A stretch of 64,000 nt of DNA, from contig NZ_JADBEC010000001.1 in NCBI RefSeq assembly GCF_014873945.1, positions 2,088,001 through 2,152,000 of the forward strand, in the 5' to 3' direction. Both the position numbers and the translations under genes were made by a program. The notes beneath the pieces were generated by a model that saw nothing but the letters and a program-made list of their open reading frames with translations, was not told the DNA's origin and did not search any database. Shown piece by piece: positions 1 through 7,699 of this stretch. Numbering within the stretch: position 1 is the stretch's first letter; each line of letters starts with the position of its first letter. Source of the DNA: Rhizobium viscosum. Its GTDB lineage: Bacteria > Pseudomonadota > Alphaproteobacteria > Rhizobiales > Rhizobiaceae.

Positions 1-27
1 ATCGCGGGCGACGATGGACCAGGTCAT
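1..27 (-). CDS. DUF1028 family protein, first nine codons only (runs off left edge)
   Basis: The minus strand reads ATG at 27-25 and continues to the window edge as MTWSIVARD, which matches the conserved opening of DUF1028 proteins (typically MTFSIVARD). A strong ribosome binding site, GGGAGGT, lies just upstream, and only two bases separate this start from the stop codon of the gamma-glutamyltransferase gene, so the two are almost surely co-transcribed. DUF1028 proteins are of unknown function; they are known to sit beside peptide transporters and gamma-glutamyltransferases. Only nine residues are visible, so the call rests on motif, ribosome binding site and context. Confidence 0.6.
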
Positions 28-29
28 AC

Positions 30-1814
30 CTACCTCCCGACCGCATAGGCCTGCATGAGGCGCGGTGTGGCGGCGGCACGCAACAGCCCGTCGGCATCGC
101 GGCGGGCTGCCGTCAGGCGGCCGATGGTCCAGGGCTCGGCGACGGTGAGCTTGTGGCCGCGGGCACGCAGACTGTCGAGTACGGCAGCGCTGAAATTGCC
201 TTCCACCATCAGACCGCCCGGTTCACGTGTGCGCGGATAGAAGGAGCCGGGGAAATGCGAGGTGTGGAAGAGGGGCTGGTCGATTGCCGCCTGCAGGTTC
301 ATCTTGTGGTGCACATAGCGCAGGAAGAAGGAGAGCTGCCACTGTTCCTGCTGGTCGCCGCCGGGCGTGCCGAAGGCGAGCGTCGGGCGGCCTTCATAAA
401 GGGCGAGCGAAGGTGTCAGTGTCGTGCGCGGGCGCTTGCCGGGAGCGAGCGATGTCGGCAGTCCGGGCTTCAGCCAGAACATCTGGGCGCGCGAATTCAG
501 GCAGAAGCCGAGGCCTGGAATGATCGGCGAGGATTGCAGCCAACCGCCCGAGGGGGTGACCGAGACCATGTTGCCTTCGCGGTCGATAACGTCGATATGG
601 ACGGTGTCGCCGCGCTTTTCCGTCAGGTGCGCCATGGTCGGCTCGTAGACGGCGCCGGTCTTGGAATCGGCGCCGAGCATCTCCATTGTTGCGTCATATT
701 GCCGCTCGAAGCCGGACAGCTTTCCGGGACGCAGGTCGAAGGAGGCTTCGTCTGTGATGAGTTTGCGGCGGGCGGCGGCGTAGGTGTCCGAGAGAAGCTG
801 ATCGAGCGGCACCTCGGCGAATTTGGGATCACCGTAGTAGATCTCTCGATCGGCGAAGGCGAGTTTCATGGCTTCGGTCACGGTATGGACGAAGTCGGCT
901 CCATCAGGCTCCATCGAGGCGATATCCATATCCCTGAGGATCGACAGGGTCTGCAGGAAGACAGGGCCCTGACCCCAGGGACCGATCTTGGCGACGGTCC
1001 AGCCATGATAGTCGTAGGTCTGCGGCTCTTCGATCGTTGCCGACCAGTTTGCCATGTCATCCGCCGTCAACACTGCCTTGTGGCGGCTGCCGCTGGCATC
1101 CATCACTTCGGCCGTCTTCAGATAGTTTGCGATCTTCTCGGCGACGAAGCCGCGATAGAAGGCGTCGCGGGCAGCTTCGATCTGCGCCTCGCGACCCTGC
1201 TTTGCTTCCGCTTCTGCAATGATGCGTTTCCAGGTTTCGGCGAGAACCGGGTTCTTGAAGCTGGAATGCGGTTCGGGGACCGAGCCGCCAGGCACCCAGG
1301 TTTCGTAGGAGGTCGGCCATTCCTTTTCGAAGAATTCGGCAAGCCCCTTGATGGTTGCGGAGACGCGCGGCAGCAGCGGATGGCCGTTTTCGGCGTAATA
1401 GATCGCCGGCTCCAGCACGTCGCGCACGCTCAGCCTGCCGTAGTCGCGCAGCATCAGCATCCAGCCATCAAAGGAGCCGGGAATGACGGTTGCCAGCAGG
1501 CCGTCGCCGGGGATCAGTCTCAGGCCCTCGGACGTATAGTGCTCGATGGTGGCGCCTGCCGGCGCAGGGCCCTGGGCACAGATGACCTCGACCTTGTCTT
1601 TCCTCTTCGAATAAATGATCGCCGGCATGTCACCGCCGGGGCCGACGAGGTGCGGCTCGAGAATCTGCAGGGTGAAGCCGGTAGCAACCGCCGCATCGAA
1701 GGCGTTGCCGCCCTTTTCCAGGATGCTCATGCCGACGGCCGAAGCAATCCAGTGCGTTGAGGTGACGACGCCGAATGTGCCCAGAATTTCGGGGCGGGTC
1801 GTGAATGCGGTCAT
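30..1814 (-). CDS. ggt: Gamma-glutamyltransferase family protein
   Basis: A 594-residue N-terminal nucleophile hydrolase of the gamma-glutamyltransferase family, which cleaves or transfers gamma-glutamyl groups from glutathione and related peptides. The likely self-processing and catalytic Thr is Thr404 in the GDTVHIDV motif at the start of the small subunit. The glycine-rich stretch near residue 475 (FGTPGGDQQ) corresponds to the oxyanion-side GSPGG motif. There is no signal peptide, so the enzyme is probably cytoplasmic, unlike classical periplasmic Ggt. The start has AAGGA upstream. It follows two peptide ABC permease genes by 21 bases and precedes a DUF1028 start by two bases. The real substrate could be another gamma-glutamyl or acylated compound. 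Confidence 0.88.
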   Translation of the reverse strand: MTAFTTRPEILGTFGVVTSTHWIASAVGMSILEKGGNAFDAAVATGFTLQILEPHLVGPGGDMPAIIYSKRKDKVEVICAQGPAPAGATIEHYTSEGLRLIPGDGLLATVIPGSFDGWMLMLRDYGRLSVRDVLEPAIYYAENGHPLLPRVSATIKGLAEFFEKEWPTSYETWVPGGSVPEPHSSFKNPVLAETWKRIIAEAEAKQGREAQIEAARDAFYRGFVAEKIANYLKTAEVMDASGSRHKAVLTADDMANWSATIEEPQTYDYHGWTVAKIGPWGQGPVFLQTLSILRDMDIASMEPDGADFVHTVTEAMKLAFADREIYYGDPKFAEVPLDQLLSDTYAAARRKLITDEASFDLRPGKLSGFERQYDATMEMLGADSKTGAVYEPTMAHLTEKRGDTVHIDVIDREGNMVSVTPSGGWLQSSPIIPGLGFCLNSRAQMFWLKPGLPTSLAPGKRPRTTLTPSLALYEGRPTLAFGTPGGDQQEQWQLSFFLRYVHHKMNLQAAIDQPLFHTSHFPGSFYPRTREPGGLMVEGNFSAAVLDSLRARGHKLTVAEPWTIGRLTAARRDADGLLRAAATPRLMQAYAVGR

Positions 1815-1835
1815 TTCATATGTCCTTTCGAAGGG

Positions 1836-2720
1836 TCATGCTTCGCGCGGATCGAGCGCATCGCGCAGGCCGTCGCCCAAAAGATTGAAACCGATAACGA
1901 CGAGGAAGATGGCAATGCCTGGCCACATCGCCATCCACGGTGCCTGGTTCAGGAAGTTCTTGGCAACGTTCAGCATCGAGCCCCAGCTCGGCGTCGGCGG
2001 CTGCTGGCCGAGGCCGAGGAAGGAGAGGCTGGCTTCGGCGATGATGGCGGTCGCGATCGTCAGCGTCGCCTGCACAAGGATCGGCGCGAAAACATTCGGC
2101 AGGATATAGCGGGTGATGATGCTGAAGTGCCGCAGCCCTATGGAGCGCGCGCCTTCGATATATTCCTCAGTCTTGACCGCCAGCACCTGCCCGCGCGTCA
2201 GCCGCACGAAGATCGGCATGGCCGAAAGGCCGATCGCGATCATCGCATTACTGAGGCTCGGGCCGAGAAAGGCGGCAAGCGCGATCGCGGTGATCAGGAA
2301 AGGCATCGCCAGGAAGGCTTCGGTGATGCGGGAGATGATCATATCGATCCAGCCGCCGAAATAGCCTGAGATCAGGCCGAAGGGCACGCCGATGAAAACG
2401 GCGATCGCCACCGAGAAGACGCCGGCCATCAGCGAGGCCTGCGCACCCCAGATCATGCGCGAGAGAATATCGCGGCCGATATCATCGGTGCCGAGCCAAT
2501 GGGCCGCTGACGGCGCCTTGCGGATCGTCGACCAGCTCGTGGCGTTCGGATCGGGGAGCGGCAGGAGCGGCGCGATGATGGCAAGGATTGCGAAGAAGGC
2601 GATGATGGCGAGGCCGACGAGCGCGCCCTTGTTAGCTTTGAGCTTGCGCCAGGCGCGGCTCGGCGCACGCTGCTCGGTTGAGGCGATGGGTGCGGCAACG
2701 ACTTGATCGATTGCGGTCAT
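1836..2720 (-). CDS. Peptide-type ABC transporter permease (DppC/GsiD-like)
   Basis: A 294-residue inner-membrane permease of the DppC/OppC/GsiD type. The N-terminal region has the family-typical cytoplasmic segment (SRAWRKLKANKGALVGL) followed by a first membrane span, then a binding-protein-dependent transport domain with about five further spans. The EAA loop that contacts the ATPase is visible around residues 185-205 (EYIEGARSIGLRHFSII). The start overlaps the stop of the upstream permease by four bases (ATGA), indicating translational coupling. It forms a heteromer with that DppB-like partner. No ATPase gene is visible; it may lie beyond the left edge. Confidence 0.92.
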   Translation of the reverse strand: MTAIDQVVAAPIASTEQRAPSRAWRKLKANKGALVGLAIIAFFAILAIIAPLLPLPDPNATSWSTIRKAPSAAHWLGTDDIGRDILSRMIWGAQASLMAGVFSVAIAVFIGVPFGLISGYFGGWIDMIISRITEAFLAMPFLITAIALAAFLGPSLSNAMIAIGLSAMPIFVRLTRGQVLAVKTEEYIEGARSIGLRHFSIITRYILPNVFAPILVQATLTIATAIIAEASLSFLGLGQQPPTPSWGSMLNVAKNFLNQAPWMAMWPGIAIFLVVIGFNLLGDGLRDALDPREA

Positions 2721-3664
2721 AGCGAAGCCCTCATACGCGGATTGAGGAGAACGTAGAGAACGTCGGCCACTAGATTCATCAGGATGAAGCCGATTGCCGT
2801 GCAGATGACGACGCCCTGGACGACGGCGTAATCGCGGTTGAAGACGGCATCGACGATGAGTTTTCCGAAGCCTGGAATGGTGAAAATCTGCTCCGTGAGA
2901 ACCGCGCCAGCGAGAAGCTCGCCAAAAAGCAGAGCGGTCAGTGTGACGATCGGCAGGACCGCGTTGCGGAAGCTGTGTTCCAGCACCACCGAGCTTTCCG
3001 GAAGCCCCTTGGCGCGGGCGGTACGAATGTAGTCGGCGCTCAAGACGCTCAGCATGGCCGAACGGGTGTGGCGCATCAGCGTGGCGGCGAGCGCGTTGCC
3101 GAGCACGAAGGAGGGCATCAGCATGGTCTGGAGCGAGCGTAGCGGATTGGAGAAGAAAGGCTCATAGCCCGAAGCCGGAAGCCAGCCGAGGTTCACCGAA
3201 ATCAGCAGGATCAGCATGATGCCGAGCCAGAAGTTTGGGATCGACAGGCCCGACAGAGCGATAATGTTGGCGAGATAATCGATGATGGTGTTCTTCTTGA
3301 CGGCCGCCAGGATGCCCATCGGCACGCCGATCACAAAGGCGAAGATCATCGACATGATCGCAAGCTGGATAGTGACCGGCAGTTTTTCTGCAACGAGCTC
3401 GATAACCGGCTGGTTAGTGCGCAATGAAATTCCGAGATCGCCCTTCAGGGCTGAGCCCAGCCAGTAGAAATACTGGTAAGGAACGGGGTCGTTGAGGTGA
3501 TATTTTTCCCGCAGGAATTCCAGCACCTGCGGATCGCGCTCTTCGCCGGCCATGGCCAGAACCGGATCGCCCGGCAGAAGTTTCTGCAGCGAGAAGACAA
3601 AGACCGAAATGATCAAGAGAGTTGGAATGGCGACCAGCAGCCGCTTGGCGATGAACCTGTACAT
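2717..3664 (-). CDS. Peptide-type ABC transporter permease (DppB/GsiC-like)
   Basis: A 315-residue inner-membrane permease of the DppB/OppB/GsiC type. It opens with the typical MYRFIAKRLLVAIPTLL, a membrane span, and then the motif with LPGDPV and a periplasmic loop before the core transport domain. The EAA loop is visible around residue 220 (YIRTARAKGLPESSVVLEH). It lies 63 bases downstream of the solute-binding protein gene and overlaps the next permease gene by four bases. Family, size and order (binding protein, B-type, C-type) fit a di- or oligopeptide or glutathione importer. Confidence 0.92.
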   Translation of the reverse strand: MYRFIAKRLLVAIPTLLIISVFVFSLQKLLPGDPVLAMAGEERDPQVLEFLREKYHLNDPVPYQYFYWLGSALKGDLGISLRTNQPVIELVAEKLPVTIQLAIMSMIFAFVIGVPMGILAAVKKNTIIDYLANIIALSGLSIPNFWLGIMLILLISVNLGWLPASGYEPFFSNPLRSLQTMLMPSFVLGNALAATLMRHTRSAMLSVLSADYIRTARAKGLPESSVVLEHSFRNAVLPIVTLTALLFGELLAGAVLTEQIFTIPGFGKLIVDAVFNRDYAVVQGVVICTAIGFILMNLVADVLYVLLNPRMRASL

Positions 3665-3727
3665 GGGCGCTCCGATACCATCAGCGGAACGCGGCGAGGG
3701 CCGCCGCGTCCCTGAAGCGTGTGGCTA

Positions 3728-5236
3728 TCAGCCTTCCTTCTTCACACCGACCAGGCGGATCATGCCGTCGGGCGAAGCAACGAAGCCGGTGATGTTCTTG
3801 TGCAGCGCCCAGATCCACGACTGGTGGCCGAGGAAGATGATCGGCAAATCGTCATTGAGGATTGCAGTCGCGGCATCGTATTTCTGCTTGCGCACGGAAT
3901 CGTCAGGAGACTGGCGAGCCTCGTTCAGCAGCTTGTCGACATCAGCATTGCAATATTTGCTGTCGTTCAGGCCGGCGCCGCAGGTGACGAACTGCTGGAT
4001 ATTGCCATCAGGATCGACGCGGCCGGACCAGTCGGAGCGGCTGAGCTGGTAATTGCCGGCGGTCTGCTCATTGAGCAGGGTGGCAAATTCCGTCGCTTTC
4101 AGGCTGACATCGAAACCGGCTTCGGCGACCATGGACTGGATGATCTGCATCATCTGCATCGTGACCGGGCTGTTCGGAACCTGCATTTCGACCGGTACGC
4201 GGTCGAAGCCTGCTGCTTTGACGAGGGCCTTCGCCTTTTCGACGTCACGAGCCTGAACCGGAACATCCTTGTCGAACCACGGGCTGTTCGGCGGGAAGGG
4301 CTGGTTACCGGCAACGCCGGTACCTTCGAAGACGATCTGCATGGCGGCATCGCGGTCGATTGCCAGCGAGAAGGCCTGGCGCAGACGCTTGTCCTTACCC
4401 ATCGGGTTGTCGGCGCGTGCGCCATTGCCGACATTGGCGTAGATGCCGAGCCAGCCGGTGTTGACGACATCCTTGTAGACGAGGTTCGCGTCGCTCTTGA
4501 CCGTTTCGGCGTCGGTTGCGGCCAGGCGTTCGATCATGTCGAGATCGCCGGAGCGCAGGTTAGCGAGACGCACGGTCGAATCCGGGATCGGCAGGTAGGT
4601 AATCTTGTCGATGAAGACATTATCCTTGTTCCAGTAGTCCTGAAACTTTTCGAGCACGATGCGGTCCTGCTGGACGCGCTCGACGAATTTGAAGGGGCCG
4701 GCGCAGACGGGATGGTCGCCGAACTTCGCGCCGAGTTCCTTTGCGGCCTTCGGCGAGACGATCATGCCGGCGCGGTCGGAAAGTTGGGCAAGCAACGTGA
4801 CATCTGGGCTCTTCAGCGTGAACTTGACTTCATATTCGCCTGACGCCTCGACCTTCTGGACGGAACTCAGCTCGCTCTTGCGACGCGATTCCGGCAGGGT
4901 CATGTTGCGCTCGATGGTGGCGACGACGGCTTCGGCGTTAAAGGGCGTTTCGTCCTGGAACTTCACGCCCTGGCGGAGCTTCATGGTGAGCGCCTTGCCG
5001 TCAGCCGACCAGTTCCATTCCGTCGCAAGCTGCGGCACGATCTTCAGGTCGGGCGAGACATCGACGAGCTTGTCGCACATCGCGGTATAGACAATGCGAC
5101 CGACGAAGGTACGCGACTGTGCGGGATCGAGCACGTCGGCGTCGTCCTGCAGGCCAATCTTCAGTTCGACCGCGAAAGCGGGAAGCGCAAAAAGCGCTGC
5201 CGTTGCGGCGGTCGTCAGCAATCTGGCGAATTTCAT
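3728..5236 (-). CDS. Periplasmic peptide-binding protein, ABC solute-binding family 5
   Basis: A 502-residue periplasmic solute-binding protein of family 5 (DppA/OppA/GsiB). Residues 1-22 form a clear Sec signal peptide (MKFARLLTTAATAALFALPAFA). The mature protein shows family features: DPAQSRTF near the start, a LATEWNWSADGKALTMKLRQGVKF segment typical of this fold, and conserved IDR in the lobe II region. AGGAG lies upstream of the start. It heads the transport part of the cluster, 79 bases after the GntR gene. Association with a gamma-glutamyltransferase suggests gamma-glutamyl peptides such as glutathione as ligand, but this is inference; nickel, opine or other small peptide ligands are known in the family. 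Confidence 0.92.
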   Translation of the reverse strand: MKFARLLTTAATAALFALPAFAVELKIGLQDDADVLDPAQSRTFVGRIVYTAMCDKLVDVSPDLKIVPQLATEWNWSADGKALTMKLRQGVKFQDETPFNAEAVVATIERNMTLPESRRKSELSSVQKVEASGEYEVKFTLKSPDVTLLAQLSDRAGMIVSPKAAKELGAKFGDHPVCAGPFKFVERVQQDRIVLEKFQDYWNKDNVFIDKITYLPIPDSTVRLANLRSGDLDMIERLAATDAETVKSDANLVYKDVVNTGWLGIYANVGNGARADNPMGKDKRLRQAFSLAIDRDAAMQIVFEGTGVAGNQPFPPNSPWFDKDVPVQARDVEKAKALVKAAGFDRVPVEMQVPNSPVTMQMMQIIQSMVAEAGFDVSLKATEFATLLNEQTAGNYQLSRSDWSGRVDPDGNIQQFVTCGAGLNDSKYCNADVDKLLNEARQSPDDSVRKQKYDAATAILNDDLPIIFLGHQSWIWALHKNITGFVASPDGMIRLVGVKKEG

Positions 5237-5315
5237 TTCATTCTCCTCTGTTATGTTTTTGTTTCACGTTTGTCGTGCCGAGCCGGCGGTTATCTCCGCC
5301 GTGCTTTTTCCCCGC

Positions 5316-6041
5316 TCAGGTGGGCTCCTTCTCGGCCACCGCTTCGCCATGGTCGAGAGAGGTGATGCGGATGAGGCTTTCCTGCAGCGTCAGCAGGTGC
5401 TGGCGCATGGCTTCGCCGGCTTTTCCTGGATCACGGGCGGCGATAGCGTCGACGATGGCTGTGTGCTGGCCATGGGTGACTTCGCGCGTGCGGCTGGCGC
5501 TGCGGGCGCGCTCGCGGATCATCTGCCAGGCTTCGTCCTGGCGCACGCGGTTGATGACGTCGAAGATTGTGAGGAAGAATGTGTTGCCGGCGCATTGGGC
5601 GATCTGGCGATGCAGCGCCCCATCCCAGAGTTCGCGGCCGTCGGCATCGGTGCTTTCGTAGATCTTCTTCACGAGATCATACATACGCTCGACATCGGCG
5701 GCCTTGGCGCGCATGGCCGCAAGCTGGGCAAGCTGTGGTTCGACGCGCAGGCGCACTTCCATGATTTCCATGAGATCGGTGTCGGCGACGATGGAATCGA
5801 CATGGTTGCTCCAACTGTCCGGCCGCTTGCCGGCGAAGGTGCCGGAGCCTTGCCGACGCCAGATGCGGCCTTCGGCTTCCAGCACCTCCAGCGCGCGGCG
5901 GATGGAGCGGCGACTGACGCCGAGGATTTCGGAGAGCGTACGCTCGGTTGGCAGCTTGCCATCGGCATCGAGACTATCCGACTGCAGGAGAGCCCTCAGC
6001 TTCTCCAGCGCATAGTTCGAATTGCCTTGCGTTTCGTCCAT
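5316..6041 (-). CDS. FadR/GntR-family transcriptional regulator with FCD domain
   Basis: A 241-residue repressor-type regulator. Residues about 10-70 form a winged helix (LPTERTLSEILGVSRRSIRR and a wing with RRQGSGTF), followed by an all-helical FCD ligand-binding domain. I choose the ATG at 6041 rather than a TTG at 6056, because the ATG gives the usual family N-terminus and the TTG falls inside the operator-like dyad. No good Shine-Dalgarno sequence is seen for either. The dyad at 6043-6057 fits the FadR-subfamily pattern TNGTNNNACNA, so autoregulation is likely. The gene lies between the M81 peptidase and transporter genes, and probably senses the transported compound or its product. Confidence 0.88.
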   Translation of the reverse strand: MDETQGNSNYALEKLRALLQSDSLDADGKLPTERTLSEILGVSRRSIRRALEVLEAEGRIWRRQGSGTFAGKRPDSWSNHVDSIVADTDLMEIMEVRLRVEPQLAQLAAMRAKAADVERMYDLVKKIYESTDADGRELWDGALHRQIAQCAGNTFFLTIFDVINRVRQDEAWQMIRERARSASRTREVTHGQHTAIVDAIAARDPGKAGEAMRQHLLTLQESLIRITSLDHGEAVAEKEPT

Positions 6042-6042
6042 G

Positions 6043-6057
6043 ATTGGTTGAACCAAT
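6043..6057. promoter_or_regulatory. Putative GntR operator, perfect dyad
   Basis: ATTGGTT-G-AACCAAT is a perfect 15-base palindrome ending one base from the GntR start codon. Its core TGGTTGAACCA fits the FadR-subfamily operator pattern TNGTNNNACNA at every fixed position. A second, wider dyad TTGGTT-N7-AACCAA follows at 6064-6082. Binding here would block the GntR gene's own transcription. The identification is from symmetry and the family consensus only. Confidence 0.6.
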
Positions 6058-6063
6058 TTAATA

Positions 6064-6082
6064 TTGGTTCAATGCAAACCAA
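6064..6082. promoter_or_regulatory. Second TTGGTT/AACCAA dyad upstream of the GntR gene
   Basis: TTGGTT and AACCAA half-sites separated by seven bases form a wider inverted repeat six bases beyond the primary operator-like dyad. It could be a secondary regulator site or part of a cooperative array. The strict GntR spacing is not kept here, so this is less certain than the first dyad. Confidence 0.35.
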
Positions 6083-6248
6083 ATCCGGTGGATCGTCAAG
6101 CGCTTTTTTGTGCAAATAAATATCTGCCTGTTTATTGGTCGAATGGCACGGTTTTGCGGCAGATTCAAAGGTAGGCTCACGTTTTGATGAGAACCGCACG
6201 CGTGGCAAGCGTGCGGTACCAAAAATCAATTGGTTCGCCTCTCAAGCC

Positions 6249-7691
6249 TCAGCGGTTCGCGGAGCGCGCAGAAAGGAGAGCCTGCGGCTCGAAGCTGAAA
6301 TCCTTGTCGAAAGGATAGGTCGGGTGCTCTTTGCGCAGGCGCGGCAGGCGCTCGACGAACTGGTCGACGACACCGGCCGAGAGCGCCATGAGGTTGGGAT
6401 TGGCGATCGGTGCGAGTTCCGGCGAGAGATAACCCGACTTGACGACGACGATCTTTGCCGTGCGCGGATCAAGACCGAGGTGGGTAAAATCGACGATGTT
6501 GTGATAGGGGCGGCGCTTGGCGGAAAGCACCAGATCGATGCCGCCGATGGAAACGACGGCCTGGCGGTCTGCCGCGTCAGCGGTTTCGTGCAGGAACTTC
6601 ACCATGAAACGTCCCGTCACTGGCTTGCTGCCCTTGGTATCGAGCGAGGCGCCGACCGTCAGCTCCAGAGAGGCGCCGACGCCCGCAGCATAGCAGGTCT
6701 CGGCGGCCACCTTATCGGCGATGCTGGCGAAGACGACACCAGTGGCGCCATTTGCAATCAGTTCGGCCAATACGTCGGTTCGGTCGCCCACGCCGCCGCC
6801 AGTCGGGTTGTCACCGGATTCGGCAAGCACGACGGGACCAGTAGGGCTGGCGACCGCCTTGGCGACGCATTCCTCGATCGAGCCGGTTTCGCAGCCGAAG
6901 ACGAATTCTTCACGTACGTCCCAATAGGCCTTCGCCAGACGCTTTGCCTCACGCTCCAGTACGCTGCGGTCGGTACCGGTCATGATGGCTGCAGCGGTGG
7001 CGCGAGGTTCGTCAGCCCAGACGTAACCGACCATCAGCGAAGCATCCCAGACGCCGTCTAGCGCGTCGATGCCGGGCAGTTCGGCGTAAAGGCTCTTTGC
7101 CGGTTCATCGACGGTGCTGGTGCGTTCGCCCGGCAGAACGACCGGGATCGGCGCCCAGAGCAGGATTGGCTTCACGCCCGTCTTCAGGCTTTTCACCAGC
7201 ATGGAGACCGAGCGTCGCATGGTCTCCTCGACATCGATATGCGGCGCAGTGCGATAGGTGGAGTACATGTCGAGCGCATCGAGGATGCGCTGGGTGACGT
7301 TGCCATGCAGGTCATAACTGGCCGAGACCATGCAGTGATCGCCAACGAGCGCGCGGGCTGCACTGATCCAGTCGCCTTCCGCGTCCTCCATGCCTTCGAC
7401 ATACATGGCGCCGTGCATGGCGAGATAGAGGCCGTCGAGCGGCAGCAGTGGCTTCAGGCGTTCCAGGAATTCGGCTTTGAAGGCCTCATAGGTGTGGCGC
7501 GCGACCGGGCCGCCGGCAATGGCGCGGACATGGATCGTCGGCAGGAATTCGGCGTCGTAATCCCCAAGGAATGCGAAATAGGGGGCCGCCAGCAGTCCCT
7601 CGCCACGCACCACCCGGAAATCCTTCTCCTCGTTCAGGACGGGATTGTACGTGCTGCATTCGATGTGAATGCCACCGACGGCGATGCGCAT
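6249..7691 (-). CDS. M81-family metallopeptidase (microcystinase C / MlrC-like)
   Basis: A 480-residue protein with the two-domain MlrC arrangement: an N-terminal metallopeptidase domain of family M81 and a C-terminal MlrC domain. The N-terminus shows GGIHIECSTYNP, with the His-Glu pair used for zinc binding in the family, and further conserved segments HGAMYVEGMEDAEGDW and SYDLHGN that supply Asp and His. The C-terminal domain has the GDNPTGGGVGD motif near residue 290. GAGGT lies upstream of the start. It begins eight bases after the ROK regulator stop. MlrC hydrolyses a linear tetrapeptide in microcystin breakdown; here a general role in degrading imported modified peptides is inferred. 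Confidence 0.9.
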   Translation of the reverse strand: MRIAVGGIHIECSTYNPVLNEEKDFRVVRGEGLLAAPYFAFLGDYDAEFLPTIHVRAIAGGPVARHTYEAFKAEFLERLKPLLPLDGLYLAMHGAMYVEGMEDAEGDWISAARALVGDHCMVSASYDLHGNVTQRILDALDMYSTYRTAPHIDVEETMRRSVSMLVKSLKTGVKPILLWAPIPVVLPGERTSTVDEPAKSLYAELPGIDALDGVWDASLMVGYVWADEPRATAAAIMTGTDRSVLEREAKRLAKAYWDVREEFVFGCETGSIEECVAKAVASPTGPVVLAESGDNPTGGGVGDRTDVLAELIANGATGVVFASIADKVAAETCYAAGVGASLELTVGASLDTKGSKPVTGRFMVKFLHETADAADRQAVVSIGGIDLVLSAKRRPYHNIVDFTHLGLDPRTAKIVVVKSGYLSPELAPIANPNLMALSAGVVDQFVERLPRLRKEHPTYPFDKDFSFEPQALLSARSANR

Positions 7692-7699
7692 TGGAAACC

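Noticed and set aside
153..1760. A 535-codon open frame on the plus strand opposite the gamma-glutamyltransferase
   Set aside because: No domain, no ribosome binding site, and codon use of an antisense frame; the minus-strand gene is unmistakable.
5284..5301. CGGCGG/CCGCCG hairpin followed by T residues on the plus strand, as a terminator
   Set aside because: No plus-strand gene reads into it, and on the minus strand (direction of the flanking genes) there is no T run. It may be chance.
6054..6056. TTG start codon for the GntR gene
   Set aside because: It would add five residues not typical of the family and place the operator-like dyad inside the coding sequence; the ATG at 6041 fits better.
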